Part shown: piece after piece, positions 14,938-22,098 of the stretch | Layout: each line of letters starts with the position of its first letter | Numbering within the stretch: position 1 is the stretch's first letter | Source of the DNA: Ilumatobacteraceae bacterium | GTDB taxonomy: Bacteria > Actinomycetota > Acidimicrobiia > Acidimicrobiales > Ilumatobacteraceae | NCBI GenBank assembly: GCA_023254985.1 | Contig: JALRJT010000039.1 | Span: forward strand, 1-26,286 | Length of the DNA: 26,286 bases | Direction: 5' to 3' | Program-made: the position numbers and the translations under genes | The notes under the pieces: model-generated | Database searches by the model: none | Told to the model about the DNA's origin: nothing | The model's input: the letters and a program-made list of their open reading frames with translations, nothing else

Positions 14938-15519
14938 TTACAACCACGACCAATTCGCAAAGGGCCAAATCGTCACGAATGCACGCCCAACAATCAAGTC
15001 TTCGTCGATTTCACCAAACATCCTGCTGTCGTACGACTGTGGGCGATTATCACCCATAACGAAGACGTGTCCGGGTGTCACCGTCACCTTGTCCATGTCA
15101 AATACTCGACAACGTTCCTCGAAGTCGCTGTAGCTGAGCGTGATTGGGTCGAGATACGGCTCGGTAATTCGCTTGTCGTTGACGTAGACGTTGCAGTCAA
15201 TGATCTCGACGCTGTCGCCTGGTAGACCAAGTACTCGCTTGATGAGATCATCGTGGCGCACGATTTCCCCGTCCGTCGTGATGCGATCAAAGACGACGAC
15301 GTCGCCTCGCCCGACCCCATGAAGCCTGTACGACAACTTGTTGACGAGAACCCGGTTGTCCTGAAAGAGCGTGGGTTCCATGCTCGGTCCGGAGATGTAA
15401 AACTGCTGAAGGACAAAGGTTCGAATCGTAAGCGCAATGACCAGTGCGGTCACGATGACGACGAGCCATTCTCGGAGCACCTTGAGTGGTGACGGGGACT
15501 GCGTCGTCTGGTCGTTCAT
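14938..15519 (-). CDS. lepB: Signal peptidase I
   Basis: This 193-residue membrane-anchored serine protease removes signal peptides from exported proteins. It has one N-terminal membrane span (about 17-35, LVVIVTALVIALTIRTFVL), then the catalytic Ser46 in SGPSMEPTL and the general-base Lys94 in DDLIKRVLGLPGD. The box VFVMGDNRPQSYDSR follows. All family boxes are intact. The ATG lies 11 bases after the pafA stop, with AGGA as ribosome site inside a 7-bp hairpin that includes the pafA stop. This suggests that lepB translation depends on ribosomes finishing pafA. Placement between proteasome and tat genes is unusual compared with mycobacteria. Confidence 0.96.
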   Translation of the reverse strand: MNDQTTQSPSPLKVLREWLVVIVTALVIALTIRTFVLQQFYISGPSMEPTLFQDNRVLVNKLSYRLHGVGRGDVVVFDRITTDGEIVRHDDLIKRVLGLPGDSVEIIDCNVYVNDKRITEPYLDPITLSYSDFEERCRVFDMDKVTVTPGHVFVMGDNRPQSYDSRMFGEIDEDLIVGRAFVTIWPFANWSWL

Positions 15520-15524
15520 CGTTC

Positions 15525-15543
15525 TGAGTCCTACAAGGACTCA
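15525..15543 (-). promoter_or_regulatory. Hairpin covering the pafA stop and the lepB ribosome site
   Basis: TGAGTCC and GGACTCA form a perfect 7-bp inverted repeat with a 5-base loop. In the minus-strand mRNA it contains the pafA stop codon and the AGGA of lepB, so a passing ribosome would open it. There is no T-run to make it a terminator. Confidence 0.5.
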
Positions 15544-16886
15544 ATCAACTTAGTGACTCGATCATCCTCTGCGAGGAATGGGTCCTTGCACAACACCGTC
15601 CGTTGCGCTTGATCATTGAGCTTGAGATGCACCCAATCAACCGTGTAGTCGCGCTTGCGAGCCTTGGCCTGTCGAATGAATTCTCCACGCAATCGGGCAC
15701 GGGTGGTCTGGGGCGGCTCAGTCACCGCAGTAGTCACCTCGGATTCGGTCGCGATGCGGTCCACCACACCGCGACTCTGCAGTTTGTAGAACACTCCTCG
15801 ACGGCGCGAAATGTCGTGATACTGCAGATCGAGAGACATCACTCGCGGATGGTCAAGCTCGATGTTCTCCTTCGATCTCATTCCCTCGATGAGGCGGAAC
15901 TTGGTCACCCAATCACAGGTTCGGTCGAGACCCAATGGATCCTTTGCAAGTTGGGTCAGCGTGTGTCCCCATCTCTGCAGCACGTCCTTTTCTTCAGAAC
16001 TTGAGTCGTGGTTCTTGAGGTACTTGACGGCTCGTTCATAGAACTCCGTCTGGATATCGAGCGCCGAGAGCTCTCTCCCACTCGCCAATCGAATCTTCTT
16101 CGTGCAGGTGACGTCATGGCTGATGTCGCGAACCGCCCTGATCGGGTTCTCGAGCGTGAAGTCCCTCAACGAGAAGGACTCGTCTTCGATCATGCGCAAG
16201 ACGAGACTCGTCGTGCCGATCTTGAGATAGGTCGCTACCTCGTTCATATTCGAGTCGCCGACGATGACATGTAACCTTCTGTATTTGTCGGGATCCGCGT
16301 GTGGTTCATCTCGAGTGTTGATGATCGGTCGACTTCTCGTCGTCGCCGAACTCGAGGAATCCCAGATGTGCTCAGAGCGCTGAGCGAGAGAAAAGATCGG
16401 CCCCCGCGCCGTCTGCAGGACATGACCAGCTCCGGCGAAGATCTGGCGTGTCGCCAGGAAAGGAATCAAATGTGGTTCATACGACTCTGGTTCGAGCGCG
16501 CGTTCGGTGGAATAGTTCTCGTGACACCCGTAGGAATTGCCTGCGCTGTCGAGGTTGTTCTTCAGCAGGTAGATCGTTCCGCGGATTCCCTCGTCTCGAA
16601 GGCGCTGTTCTGCAGACTCGGTGAGTTCCTCAAGGATTCGCTCGCCTGCTCGATCGTGGACGACTGCGTCCCTCGCACTGTCGCACTCACCTGTTGCGTA
16701 TTCCGGATGCGAGCCGACGTCGAGGTAGAGACGCGACCCATTCTCAAGGAAAACGTTTGAGCTCCTCCCCCACGAGACGACTTTTCGAAAAAGGTATCGA
16801 GCGACTTCGTCGGGGCTTAGACGCCGCTGACCACGGAGAACGCAGGTGATTCCGTACTCAGTCTCGACACCAACGATGCGACGCAC
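15531..16886 (-). CDS. pafA: Pup--protein ligase PafA
   Basis: PafA uses ATP to join the C-terminal Glu of Pup to lysines of target proteins. The 451-residue sequence follows mycobacterial PafA along its length: MRRIVGVETEYGITC with the ATP/Mg-binding Glu8 and Glu10, LYLDVGSHPEYATGECDS with catalytic Asp56, LLKNNLDSAGNSYGCHENY, TRSRPIINTRDEPHAD, VIVGDSNMNE, and near the end VDWVHLKLNDQAQRTVLCKDPF. It lacks the insertion loop seen in Dop. I choose GTG at 16886, two bases after the prcA stop, because it aligns with the family N-terminus; a TTG at 16910 would add eight residues and overlap prcA by 23 bp. It is the fourth gene of the pup operon. Confidence 0.96.
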   Translation of the reverse strand: MRRIVGVETEYGITCVLRGQRRLSPDEVARYLFRKVVSWGRSSNVFLENGSRLYLDVGSHPEYATGECDSARDAVVHDRAGERILEELTESAEQRLRDEGIRGTIYLLKNNLDSAGNSYGCHENYSTERALEPESYEPHLIPFLATRQIFAGAGHVLQTARGPIFSLAQRSEHIWDSSSSATTRSRPIINTRDEPHADPDKYRRLHVIVGDSNMNEVATYLKIGTTSLVLRMIEDESFSLRDFTLENPIRAVRDISHDVTCTKKIRLASGRELSALDIQTEFYERAVKYLKNHDSSSEEKDVLQRWGHTLTQLAKDPLGLDRTCDWVTKFRLIEGMRSKENIELDHPRVMSLDLQYHDISRRRGVFYKLQSRGVVDRIATESEVTTAVTEPPQTTRARLRGEFIRQAKARKRDYTVDWVHLKLNDQAQRTVLCKDPFLAEDDRVTKLIESL

Positions 16887-16887
16887 A

Positions 16888-17565
16888 CTAGGCCGAGAGG
16901 AGTTGGGCAACTTCGACGTCTGTCAATCGTCGGAAGCACCGCCTCTGAGATCCCCTCTCGAGGACGGCCACTTCGAGATCTGAAGCCGCAAGTGTTCGAG
17001 ACTGACCCGAGAGCGCAGCAACTGCTGTCTTGATCGAGAACTTCAATTCGTCAGACGGCTTCGCGCCCGCGACTCGAGTTTTCATTTCGTCTGACTCACC
17101 ACCGATGACAGCACTGTGCTGTTCATCGAGGACTGTGCCGTCATACATGATGCGATACAGGCGGTCGCTTTCCTGTGTCGCTCCCACCTCGACGACGAGA
17201 ATCTCAATTTCCAACGGTTTGACCTCATGCGTGAAGGTCGTGGCGATCAGCTGGGCGTATTGGTTCGCAAGACTTCGAGCGTCGACGTCTTGGCGTGAGA
17301 ACTGGTAGCCCTTGAGGTCCGCTGCACGCACACCGGCAACCCGGAGTTGATCGAACTCGCTGTACTTCCCTACCCCCGCGAAGGCGATGCGGTCATAGAT
17401 TTCCGAAATCTTGCGCAGGGTCGAACTCGGATTCTCGGCAACGAGGACGATCCCGTTGTCGTACTGCAGTGCGATCAAGGAACGACCACGGGCAATTCCC
17501 TTTCGCGCGTAATCCGCGCGATCTTGCATCATCTGCTCGGGAGAGACGTAATACGGCATGCTCAT
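16888..17565 (-). CDS. prcA: 20S proteasome alpha subunit PrcA
   Basis: Alpha subunits form the outer gated rings of the bacterial 20S proteasome. The 225-residue protein begins MSMPYYVSPEQMMQDRADYA, followed by KGIARGRSLIALQY. This closely resembles the mycobacterial PrcA N-terminus, with the gating residues and the 'YxSPEQ' segment. Later blocks FAGVGKYSEFDQLRVAGVR, GYQFSRQDVDARSLANQYAQ and LYRIMYDGTV also match. It has no catalytic Thr, as expected. The ATG overlaps the prcB stop (ATGA), consistent with stoichiometric coupled translation of the two rings. The C-terminal half diverges more than the N-terminal half. Confidence 0.96.
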   Translation of the reverse strand: MSMPYYVSPEQMMQDRADYARKGIARGRSLIALQYDNGIVLVAENPSSTLRKISEIYDRIAFAGVGKYSEFDQLRVAGVRAADLKGYQFSRQDVDARSLANQYAQLIATTFTHEVKPLEIEILVVEVGATQESDRLYRIMYDGTVLDEQHSAVIGGESDEMKTRVAGAKPSDELKFSIKTAVAALSGQSRTLAASDLEVAVLERGSQRRCFRRLTDVEVAQLLSA

Positions 17566-18338
17566 GCGTTCTTCGCCTCCTCGGAGAGTGCTGCAAATAC
17601 CGGTGAAAGTTCGGAATCTTGGACGAAACTGAAACCCCGAGCGTTGATGGTGGCTACGGATGGGTAGATCCCGCGCACGGCGTCGAAGCCTCCAGTTGCA
17701 CTATCGGCGTCGGCTGCCTGCCACAGCGCACGACACGCCAGTGTCACGGCTGCCTCGAGCGTCAGCGACGACTTCCATCCGAGACGAATGGTGGTCGATG
17801 CATGGAGCATGCCCGAACCCGTGGCCACGAAGTCCTTCTCTTCATAGCGTCCACCCGTGGCGTCGTACGCCCAGATGTGAGACGACTTCGACGCAGGTTC
17901 ATAGCCAGCAAAGATCGGAACGACCATCAGGCCTTGCATTGCCGCTGGAAGATTGTTGCGCACGAAGAGCGACAACTGGTTCGCCTTTCCCTCGAGTGAA
18001 AGGCTCTGACCCTCGACCTTCTCGTAATGCTCGATCTGCAACTGGAAGAGCTTGACCATCTCCATCGCAGTTCCCGCTGCACCGGCGATTGCGACCGCAC
18101 TGTACATGTCGGCCTGCATCACCTTGTCCATCTCGCGATGAGAGATCAAATTTCCAGACGTTGCGCGCCGGTCACCGGCGATAACGACGCCCTCTGAAGA
18201 CCGAATCGCGACGCAGGTCGTCGCGTGAGGAATGGCGAGTGCGCTCGCGTCGGTAGACAGCGCGGCAAATGGTTCGATTCCGTTCGCCCTCAAGAGCGCG
18301 TCGAAACGGGGGCCGATCTCCGGAACGAAGCGACTCAC
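17562..18338 (-). CDS. prcB: 20S proteasome beta subunit PrcB (with propeptide)
   Basis: PrcB is the proteolytic subunit and is made as a precursor of 258 residues. The propeptide covers about 1-39, and mature PrcB should begin at Thr40 in HATTCVAIRSSEGVVIAGDR. The catalytic Thr, Asp and Lys region (SEGVVIAGDRRATSG, then REMDKVMQ) and the later GSGMLHAS block are intact. In most bacterial PrcB proteins the residue before the catalytic Thr is Gly; here the codon is GCG, Ala. The GTG start overlaps the pup stop (GTGA). The order pup-prcB-prcA-pafA is as in other actinobacteria. Confidence 0.96.
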   Translation of the reverse strand: MSRFVPEIGPRFDALLRANGIEPFAALSTDASALAIPHATTCVAIRSSEGVVIAGDRRATSGNLISHREMDKVMQADMYSAVAIAGAAGTAMEMVKLFQLQIEHYEKVEGQSLSLEGKANQLSLFVRNNLPAAMQGLMVVPIFAGYEPASKSSHIWAYDATGGRYEEKDFVATGSGMLHASTTIRLGWKSSLTLEAAVTLACRALWQAADADSATGGFDAVRGIYPSVATINARGFSFVQDSELSPVFAALSEEAKNA

Positions 18339-18526
18339 TGGCCGCCCTTTTGCACGTAGTTCTTCACGAATTCTTCTGCGTTGGTCTCGAGGACCTCATC
18401 GATTTCGTCGAGCAAGTCATCGAGCTCAGCGACGAGATCGGATTGAGGGCTCTCAACTGCGGTCTCAGGTGCGATCTCTTCCGTGTGCGACGAGTTTGCA
18501 GCAGACTTTCGAATGCGTTCGGCCAT
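18335..18526 (-). CDS. pup: Prokaryotic ubiquitin-like protein Pup
   Basis: Pup is the 63-residue modifier that marks proteins for the proteasome. It is mostly disordered, with an amphipathic segment SDLVAELDDLLDEIDEVLET (29-48) that pairs with the Mpa coiled coil, then NAEEFVKNYVQKGGQ. The C-terminal Gly-Gly-Gln means that it must be deamidated to Glu by Dop before PafA can use it; dop is the neighbouring gene. The size is normal. A TACCCT box six bases before the ATG suggests a leaderless promoter for pup-prcB-prcA-pafA-lepB in the 53-bp gap after dop. Confidence 0.98.
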   Translation of the reverse strand: MAERIRKSAANSSHTEEIAPETAVESPQSDLVAELDDLLDEIDEVLETNAEEFVKNYVQKGGQ

Positions 18527-18550
18527 GGGCTGAGGGTATCGCAGTTACCC
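18527..18550 (-). promoter_or_regulatory. Candidate pup promoter with overlapping inverted repeat
   Basis: On the minus strand TACCCT (18538-18533) is followed by six bases and the ATG at 18526. The plus-strand sequence GGGTATCGCAGTTACCC (18534-18550) is an inverted repeat with 5-bp arms and a 7-bp centre that overlaps this -10 box, so it could be an operator. No clear -35 is seen. Confidence 0.45.
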
Positions 18551-18579
18551 GCGCCTTTTCCATCGCAACGACTGGTGTG

Positions 18580-20058
18580 CTAGCGCCCCTCGAGTCTCTT
18601 GAGCAAGGTCAGCAGACTTGGGTCGCCCTCGAAGAGGCGCTCAGTCAGCGTCCTCGTACCCCGCAATGGGTCCGGCATGTCGATTCGTTTCAAGACGTCT
18701 CCGCCGATGTCAACGACGATCGAATCCCAGTTCGCAGACACGATCTCTTCCGAATAACCCCTCATGAGCATGCCCCGCATGTACGCACGGGTGTCCTCCG
18801 GTGGAGCATCGACTGCGAGTGCGACCTCTGATGCGGGGACAAGAGTTTCAAGTCCACATTTGAAGGCCAGGCACTTGTTCGGTCGCAGGTCGTGATACTG
18901 CAGATCAATTGCCTTCAGTCGGGGGTCTCCATCTTTCAGCCCGTGGCGATCCCTGAATCCGTCAACAAGACGCTTCTTGGCAACCCAATCGATCAGGCGG
19001 GGTGCTTCATCATTCATGGTTTCGACGGCATTCAACATGCGTCCCCACGTCGACAACACGAGTGAAACGACTTCTGGCGAGGATCCGATGTCCATGCCAC
19101 ATGCAACAGCTGTTACGCAACGATCGTAAAGATCGCGCTGAATCTCCATCGCTGACATCAGTCGTCCGTCGTGGAGAGTGATCTTGTGAGTGGACTCGAG
19201 ATCTCTCGAGACTTGTCGAATCTCCGCAACGGGATCGTCGATGACGAGGTGAGGCGGATACAACCCTTCCTCGATGAGCGCAAGAACCAGTTGAGTTGAT
19301 CCGACTCGTACGAAGGTTGCTGCCTGGCTCATGTTCGCGTCGCCAACGATGACATGAAAACGCCGCAAATGAGTCGGGTCACAGTGGGGTTCGTCGCGCG
19401 TATTGACGATCGGTCGCTTGATCGTGGTTTCGAGTCCAATCTCTTCTTCGAAGAAGTCCGCACGCTGAGAAATCTGGAAACCTTCGAACGTCGGTCTGTT
19501 AGCAGGAAACTCCGAGCCGACTTTGCCCGCCCCGACGATGATTTGGCGCGTGACGAAATGCGGTGTGATGAATGCCGCTAGCTGATCGAACGGCACGAGT
19601 CGTGAGACGAGATAGTTCTCGTGACTGCCGTAGCTGTTTCCTTTGCCGTCCGAATTGTTCTTGTGCGCGACGATCGAGACACCCTGCGGCAATTGCTGAT
19701 TGGCGAGATCGAGGGAGCGACGCAGAATCTCATCGGCCGCCTGGTCGTATCGCAGGATGTCGAGCGCGTTTGTGCATTCGGGGCCAGAGATTTCGGGATG
19801 TGCATGATCCACGTAATATCGCGAGCCATTTGTCAGCACGCTATTGACGAGCTGAACCTCGATCTCAGGAAGGAACTGGTCATCGAGCGTAAAACCTCGC
19901 GCATCCTCTCCGGGTCGCTCTAGTGAGTAGTCCCACGATGAGGTTCCCCCGCTGTAGGAGCCGACCACGAGCGATGACGCTGCAATTGGGCCCATATCGG
20001 AACCGATGGCGAGGATGCCGTACTCGGTCTCGATTCCACAGATCTTGGGAGTCGCCAC
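18580..20058 (-). CDS. dop: Deamidase/depupylase of Pup, Dop
   Basis: Dop is a PafA paralogue that converts the C-terminal Gln of Pup to Glu and can also remove Pup from substrates. The 492-residue sequence begins MATPKICGIETEYGILA (ATP/Mg-binding glutamates). It then has the Dop-specific loop SGGTSSWDYSLERPGEDARG (about 36-55), absent from PafA, and RYYVDHAHPEISGPE with the catalytic Asp84. KNNSDGKGNSYGSHENY, VNTRDEPHCDP and VIVGDANMSQAA follow. The GTG start lies directly after the mpa stop (TAAGTG), so dop is coupled to mpa. No terminator is evident before pup, so some read-through into pup is likely. Confidence 0.96.
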   Translation of the reverse strand: MATPKICGIETEYGILAIGSDMGPIAASSLVVGSYSGGTSSWDYSLERPGEDARGFTLDDQFLPEIEVQLVNSVLTNGSRYYVDHAHPEISGPECTNALDILRYDQAADEILRRSLDLANQQLPQGVSIVAHKNNSDGKGNSYGSHENYLVSRLVPFDQLAAFITPHFVTRQIIVGAGKVGSEFPANRPTFEGFQISQRADFFEEEIGLETTIKRPIVNTRDEPHCDPTHLRRFHVIVGDANMSQAATFVRVGSTQLVLALIEEGLYPPHLVIDDPVAEIRQVSRDLESTHKITLHDGRLMSAMEIQRDLYDRCVTAVACGMDIGSSPEVVSLVLSTWGRMLNAVETMNDEAPRLIDWVAKKRLVDGFRDRHGLKDGDPRLKAIDLQYHDLRPNKCLAFKCGLETLVPASEVALAVDAPPEDTRAYMRGMLMRGYSEEIVSANWDSIVVDIGGDVLKRIDMPDPLRGTRTLTERLFEGDPSLLTLLKRLEGR

Positions 20059-21711
20059 TTACAGGTACTGCCCCGTCACTGCCCGCTCGATCGCCTTGCC
20101 ACCCAGGTCCTTCCGTGAGCCATCTGCGTTCGTTCTCAGGGTTCGCACGAAGACGATGCGCTCGCCTCGGCGACCCGAAATTCGCGCCCAATCATCCGGA
20201 TTGGTCGTATTCGGCAGGTCCTCGTGTTCGTGGAATTCCTCGCGCACGCTGTGGATCAGGTCGTCCGTGCAGACACCCTTGGTCCCGCCACTCAACTCTC
20301 GCTTAATGGCACGCTTCTTCGCGCGACGGACGATGTTTTCGATCATCGCGCCTGAGGAAAAGTCCTTGAAATGGAGAATCTCTTTGTCGCCAGTTTGATA
20401 GGTGACCTCGAGGAATTCGTTGTCCGAATCCGTCGAGTACATCGCTTCGACCGTGCGATCGATCAGGGTCTGAAGAGTTCCATCCTCGGGCAACTGGAGT
20501 GGAACGTCGGTTGTGAGATAGCGACCGAAGATTTGGCGTGCTGCGTCCGCATCGGGCCGATCGATCTTGATCTTCACGTCGAGTCGACCCGGACGCAAGA
20601 TCGCTGGATCGATGAGGTCTTCTCTATTTGTGGCACCGATGACGATCACGTTCTTCAGGCTTTCGACACCGTCGATTTCTGCAAGAAGCTGTGGAACGAT
20701 CGTCGATTCCATGTCGCTCGAGATGCCCGAACCGCGGATGCGGAACATTGAATCCATCTCGTCGAAGAAGATGATGACCGGCCAGCCCTCGAAACTTTTT
20801 TCCCGCGCTCGCTGAAAGATGAGTCGAATGTGACGTTCAGTTTCACCGACGTACTTGTTCAAAAGCTCCGGACCTTTGACGTTGATGAAATAGCTCTTGG
20901 CCTTGTCCGCACCAGCCTTCGATCCCACCTTCTGGGCGAGACTGTTCGCGACTGCCTTGGCGATCAACGTCTTGCCACATCCAGGTGGGCCGTAGAGCAA
21001 GATGCCCTTCGGTGCGGGCAAGTGGTACTCGCCGTACAGGTCTGCGTGCAAGAAAGGCAGCTCGACTGCGTCAGCAATGTGTTCGATCTGTGCGCCGAGT
21101 CCTCCGATGTTGTCGTAACTGACGTCGGGTACCTCCTCCATGAAGAGGTGCTCGAAGTCATCCGTGCGCAGCTGTTCGATCACCAGCTCGGTTCGCGGTT
21201 CGACGACTATGACGTCCCCTGCACGAAGGTTCTTGCCGCGGAGAGGGCTGGCCAACTCGAAGACGCGATCGTCATCCCCGCGCATCGTGACCACTACACG
21301 TGTGCCATCCTCGAGCACTTCCTTCAGGGTGGCGATCTCCCCTGTTCTACTCCCCTTGCTTACAGCGACGATCGCAGACGCGTCATTGAGGACGACCTCC
21401 ACGCCAACTTCGAGATCGTCCGCACCAAGGGCAGGGTGAGCACTCACGCGCAATTTGCGCCCGTTGGACACCACGTCATAGCGACCTTCGGCCTCCTGAC
21501 GAGCAACGATCACTCCGTACACCATTGGTGGAGTCGTCAACTTGGCCACCTCTTCGCGCAACTTTCCAATGTGGTCACGAGCTTCGCGAAGGGTGAACTC
21601 GAGTTTTTCGTTCTGCGCCGTCAGGCGTGCAACATGACTCTTGGCTTCGAGGAGTCGATCCTCTGACGTCGCCGGCTTCCCAGACCGCGACCCGCTGTCG
21701 TCTGTTGCCAT
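20059..21711 (-). CDS. mpa: Proteasome-associated AAA ATPase Mpa/ARC
   Basis: This 550-residue hexameric unfoldase binds Pup and feeds substrates into the 20S core. The domain order is an N-terminal coiled coil (about 15-60), tandem OB domains (about 62-185), and an AAA module with Walker A GPPGCGKT (241-248) and Walker B VIIFFDEMDSMF. The second region of homology has GATNREDLIDPAILRPGR. The protein ends in Gly-Gln-Tyr-Leu, the C-terminal tail that docks into the PrcA ring. The frame is open to 21789, but ATG at 21711 is chosen because GGGAGG lies five bases upstream and the coiled coil starts soon after. A promoter is visible in the divergent gap. Confidence 0.96.
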   Translation of the reverse strand: MATDDSGSRSGKPATSEDRLLEAKSHVARLTAQNEKLEFTLREARDHIGKLREEVAKLTTPPMVYGVIVARQEAEGRYDVVSNGRKLRVSAHPALGADDLEVGVEVVLNDASAIVAVSKGSRTGEIATLKEVLEDGTRVVVTMRGDDDRVFELASPLRGKNLRAGDVIVVEPRTELVIEQLRTDDFEHLFMEEVPDVSYDNIGGLGAQIEHIADAVELPFLHADLYGEYHLPAPKGILLYGPPGCGKTLIAKAVANSLAQKVGSKAGADKAKSYFINVKGPELLNKYVGETERHIRLIFQRAREKSFEGWPVIIFFDEMDSMFRIRGSGISSDMESTIVPQLLAEIDGVESLKNVIVIGATNREDLIDPAILRPGRLDVKIKIDRPDADAARQIFGRYLTTDVPLQLPEDGTLQTLIDRTVEAMYSTDSDNEFLEVTYQTGDKEILHFKDFSSGAMIENIVRRAKKRAIKRELSGGTKGVCTDDLIHSVREEFHEHEDLPNTTNPDDWARISGRRGERIVFVRTLRTNADGSRKDLGGKAIERAVTGQYL

Positions 21712-21742
21712 GTGCGCCTCCCGAGAGTGTGCCGTCGGTCTC

Positions 21743-21772
21743 AAACTAGTGAGGAGTTTTCGGTGCGTCCAA
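21743..21772 (-). promoter_or_regulatory. Candidate promoter of mpa-dop
   Basis: On the minus strand TTGGAC (21772-21767) and TAGTTT (21748-21743) are 18 bp apart, a fair match to a housekeeping promoter. The expected leader of about 25 bases carries GGGAGG before the ATG at 21711. Confidence 0.5.
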
Positions 21773-21813
21773 TGCCCGCTTGCCTTCATTTCGGCGAATG
21801 TGGCGTGTACTCT

Positions 21814-21826
21814 TGAGGCAGCCTCA
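21814..21826 (+). promoter_or_regulatory. Inverted repeat in the ferredoxin leader
   Basis: TGAGGCAGCCTCA is a perfect palindrome with 6-bp arms around one base, between a possible -10 (TACTCT, 21808-21813) and the ribosome site of the ferredoxin gene. It could be an operator for the divergent mpa/ferredoxin region or a small RNA hairpin. Confidence 0.4.
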
Positions 21827-21847
21827 GGGCCTAACGGAAAGGTAGTT

Positions 21848-22093
21848 ATGAAGGTCTGGATTGATCAGGATTTGTGCACGGGTGACGGGTTGTGCGAGGA
21901 AATCGCCCCGGATGTGTTCACGCTGCTTGACGACGGCCTTGCCTACGTCCGTGAGAAGGACAAGATTTTCGCCACTGCCAAAGGCAACCCGCAAGGCGCC
22001 GAGGGCATGGCCAACATTCCAGAAGACAAGCTCGACGGCGTCATTGAGTCGGCCGAAGAATGTCCAGGAGAGTGCATCTTCATCGAGCCGTAA
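21848..22093 (+). CDS. Small single-cluster ferredoxin
   Basis: This 81-residue electron carrier has Cys9 and Cys15 in DLCTGDGLCEEIAPDVF (C-x5-C) and two more in EECPGECIFIEP (Cys-Pro-x2-Cys). The C-x5-C ... C-P pattern is that of the short [3Fe-4S] or [4Fe-4S] ferredoxins that serve P450s and other oxidoreductases in actinobacteria; the cluster type is not certain. The frame is open from 21641, but ATG at 21848 is chosen because GGAAAGG lies five bases upstream and the Fd fold starts at once. Ferredoxins beside the mpa gene also occur in other actinobacteria as I recall. It converges with trmI with only 3 bp between stops. Confidence 0.9.
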   Translation: MKVWIDQDLCTGDGLCEEIAPDVFTLLDDGLAYVREKDKIFATAKGNPQGAEGMANIPEDKLDGVIESAEECPGECIFIEP

Positions 22094-22098
22094 GGCTC
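22085..22098. terminator. Possible small bidirectional hairpin at convergent gene ends
   Basis: GAGCC-GTAA-GGCTC is a GC-rich 5-bp stem with the ferredoxin stop codon in its loop, just at the converging end of trmI. No T-run follows on either side, so termination activity is doubtful. Confidence 0.3.

Noticed and set aside
15603..16760. Three successive plus-strand frames opposite pafA
   Set aside because: They lie entirely within the conserved pafA gene and show no motif; they are shadows.
20830..21666. 278-residue plus-strand open frame opposite mpa
   Set aside because: It is fully antisense to the highly conserved mpa coding sequence and has no recognisable domain, and it arises from GC-biased codon use.
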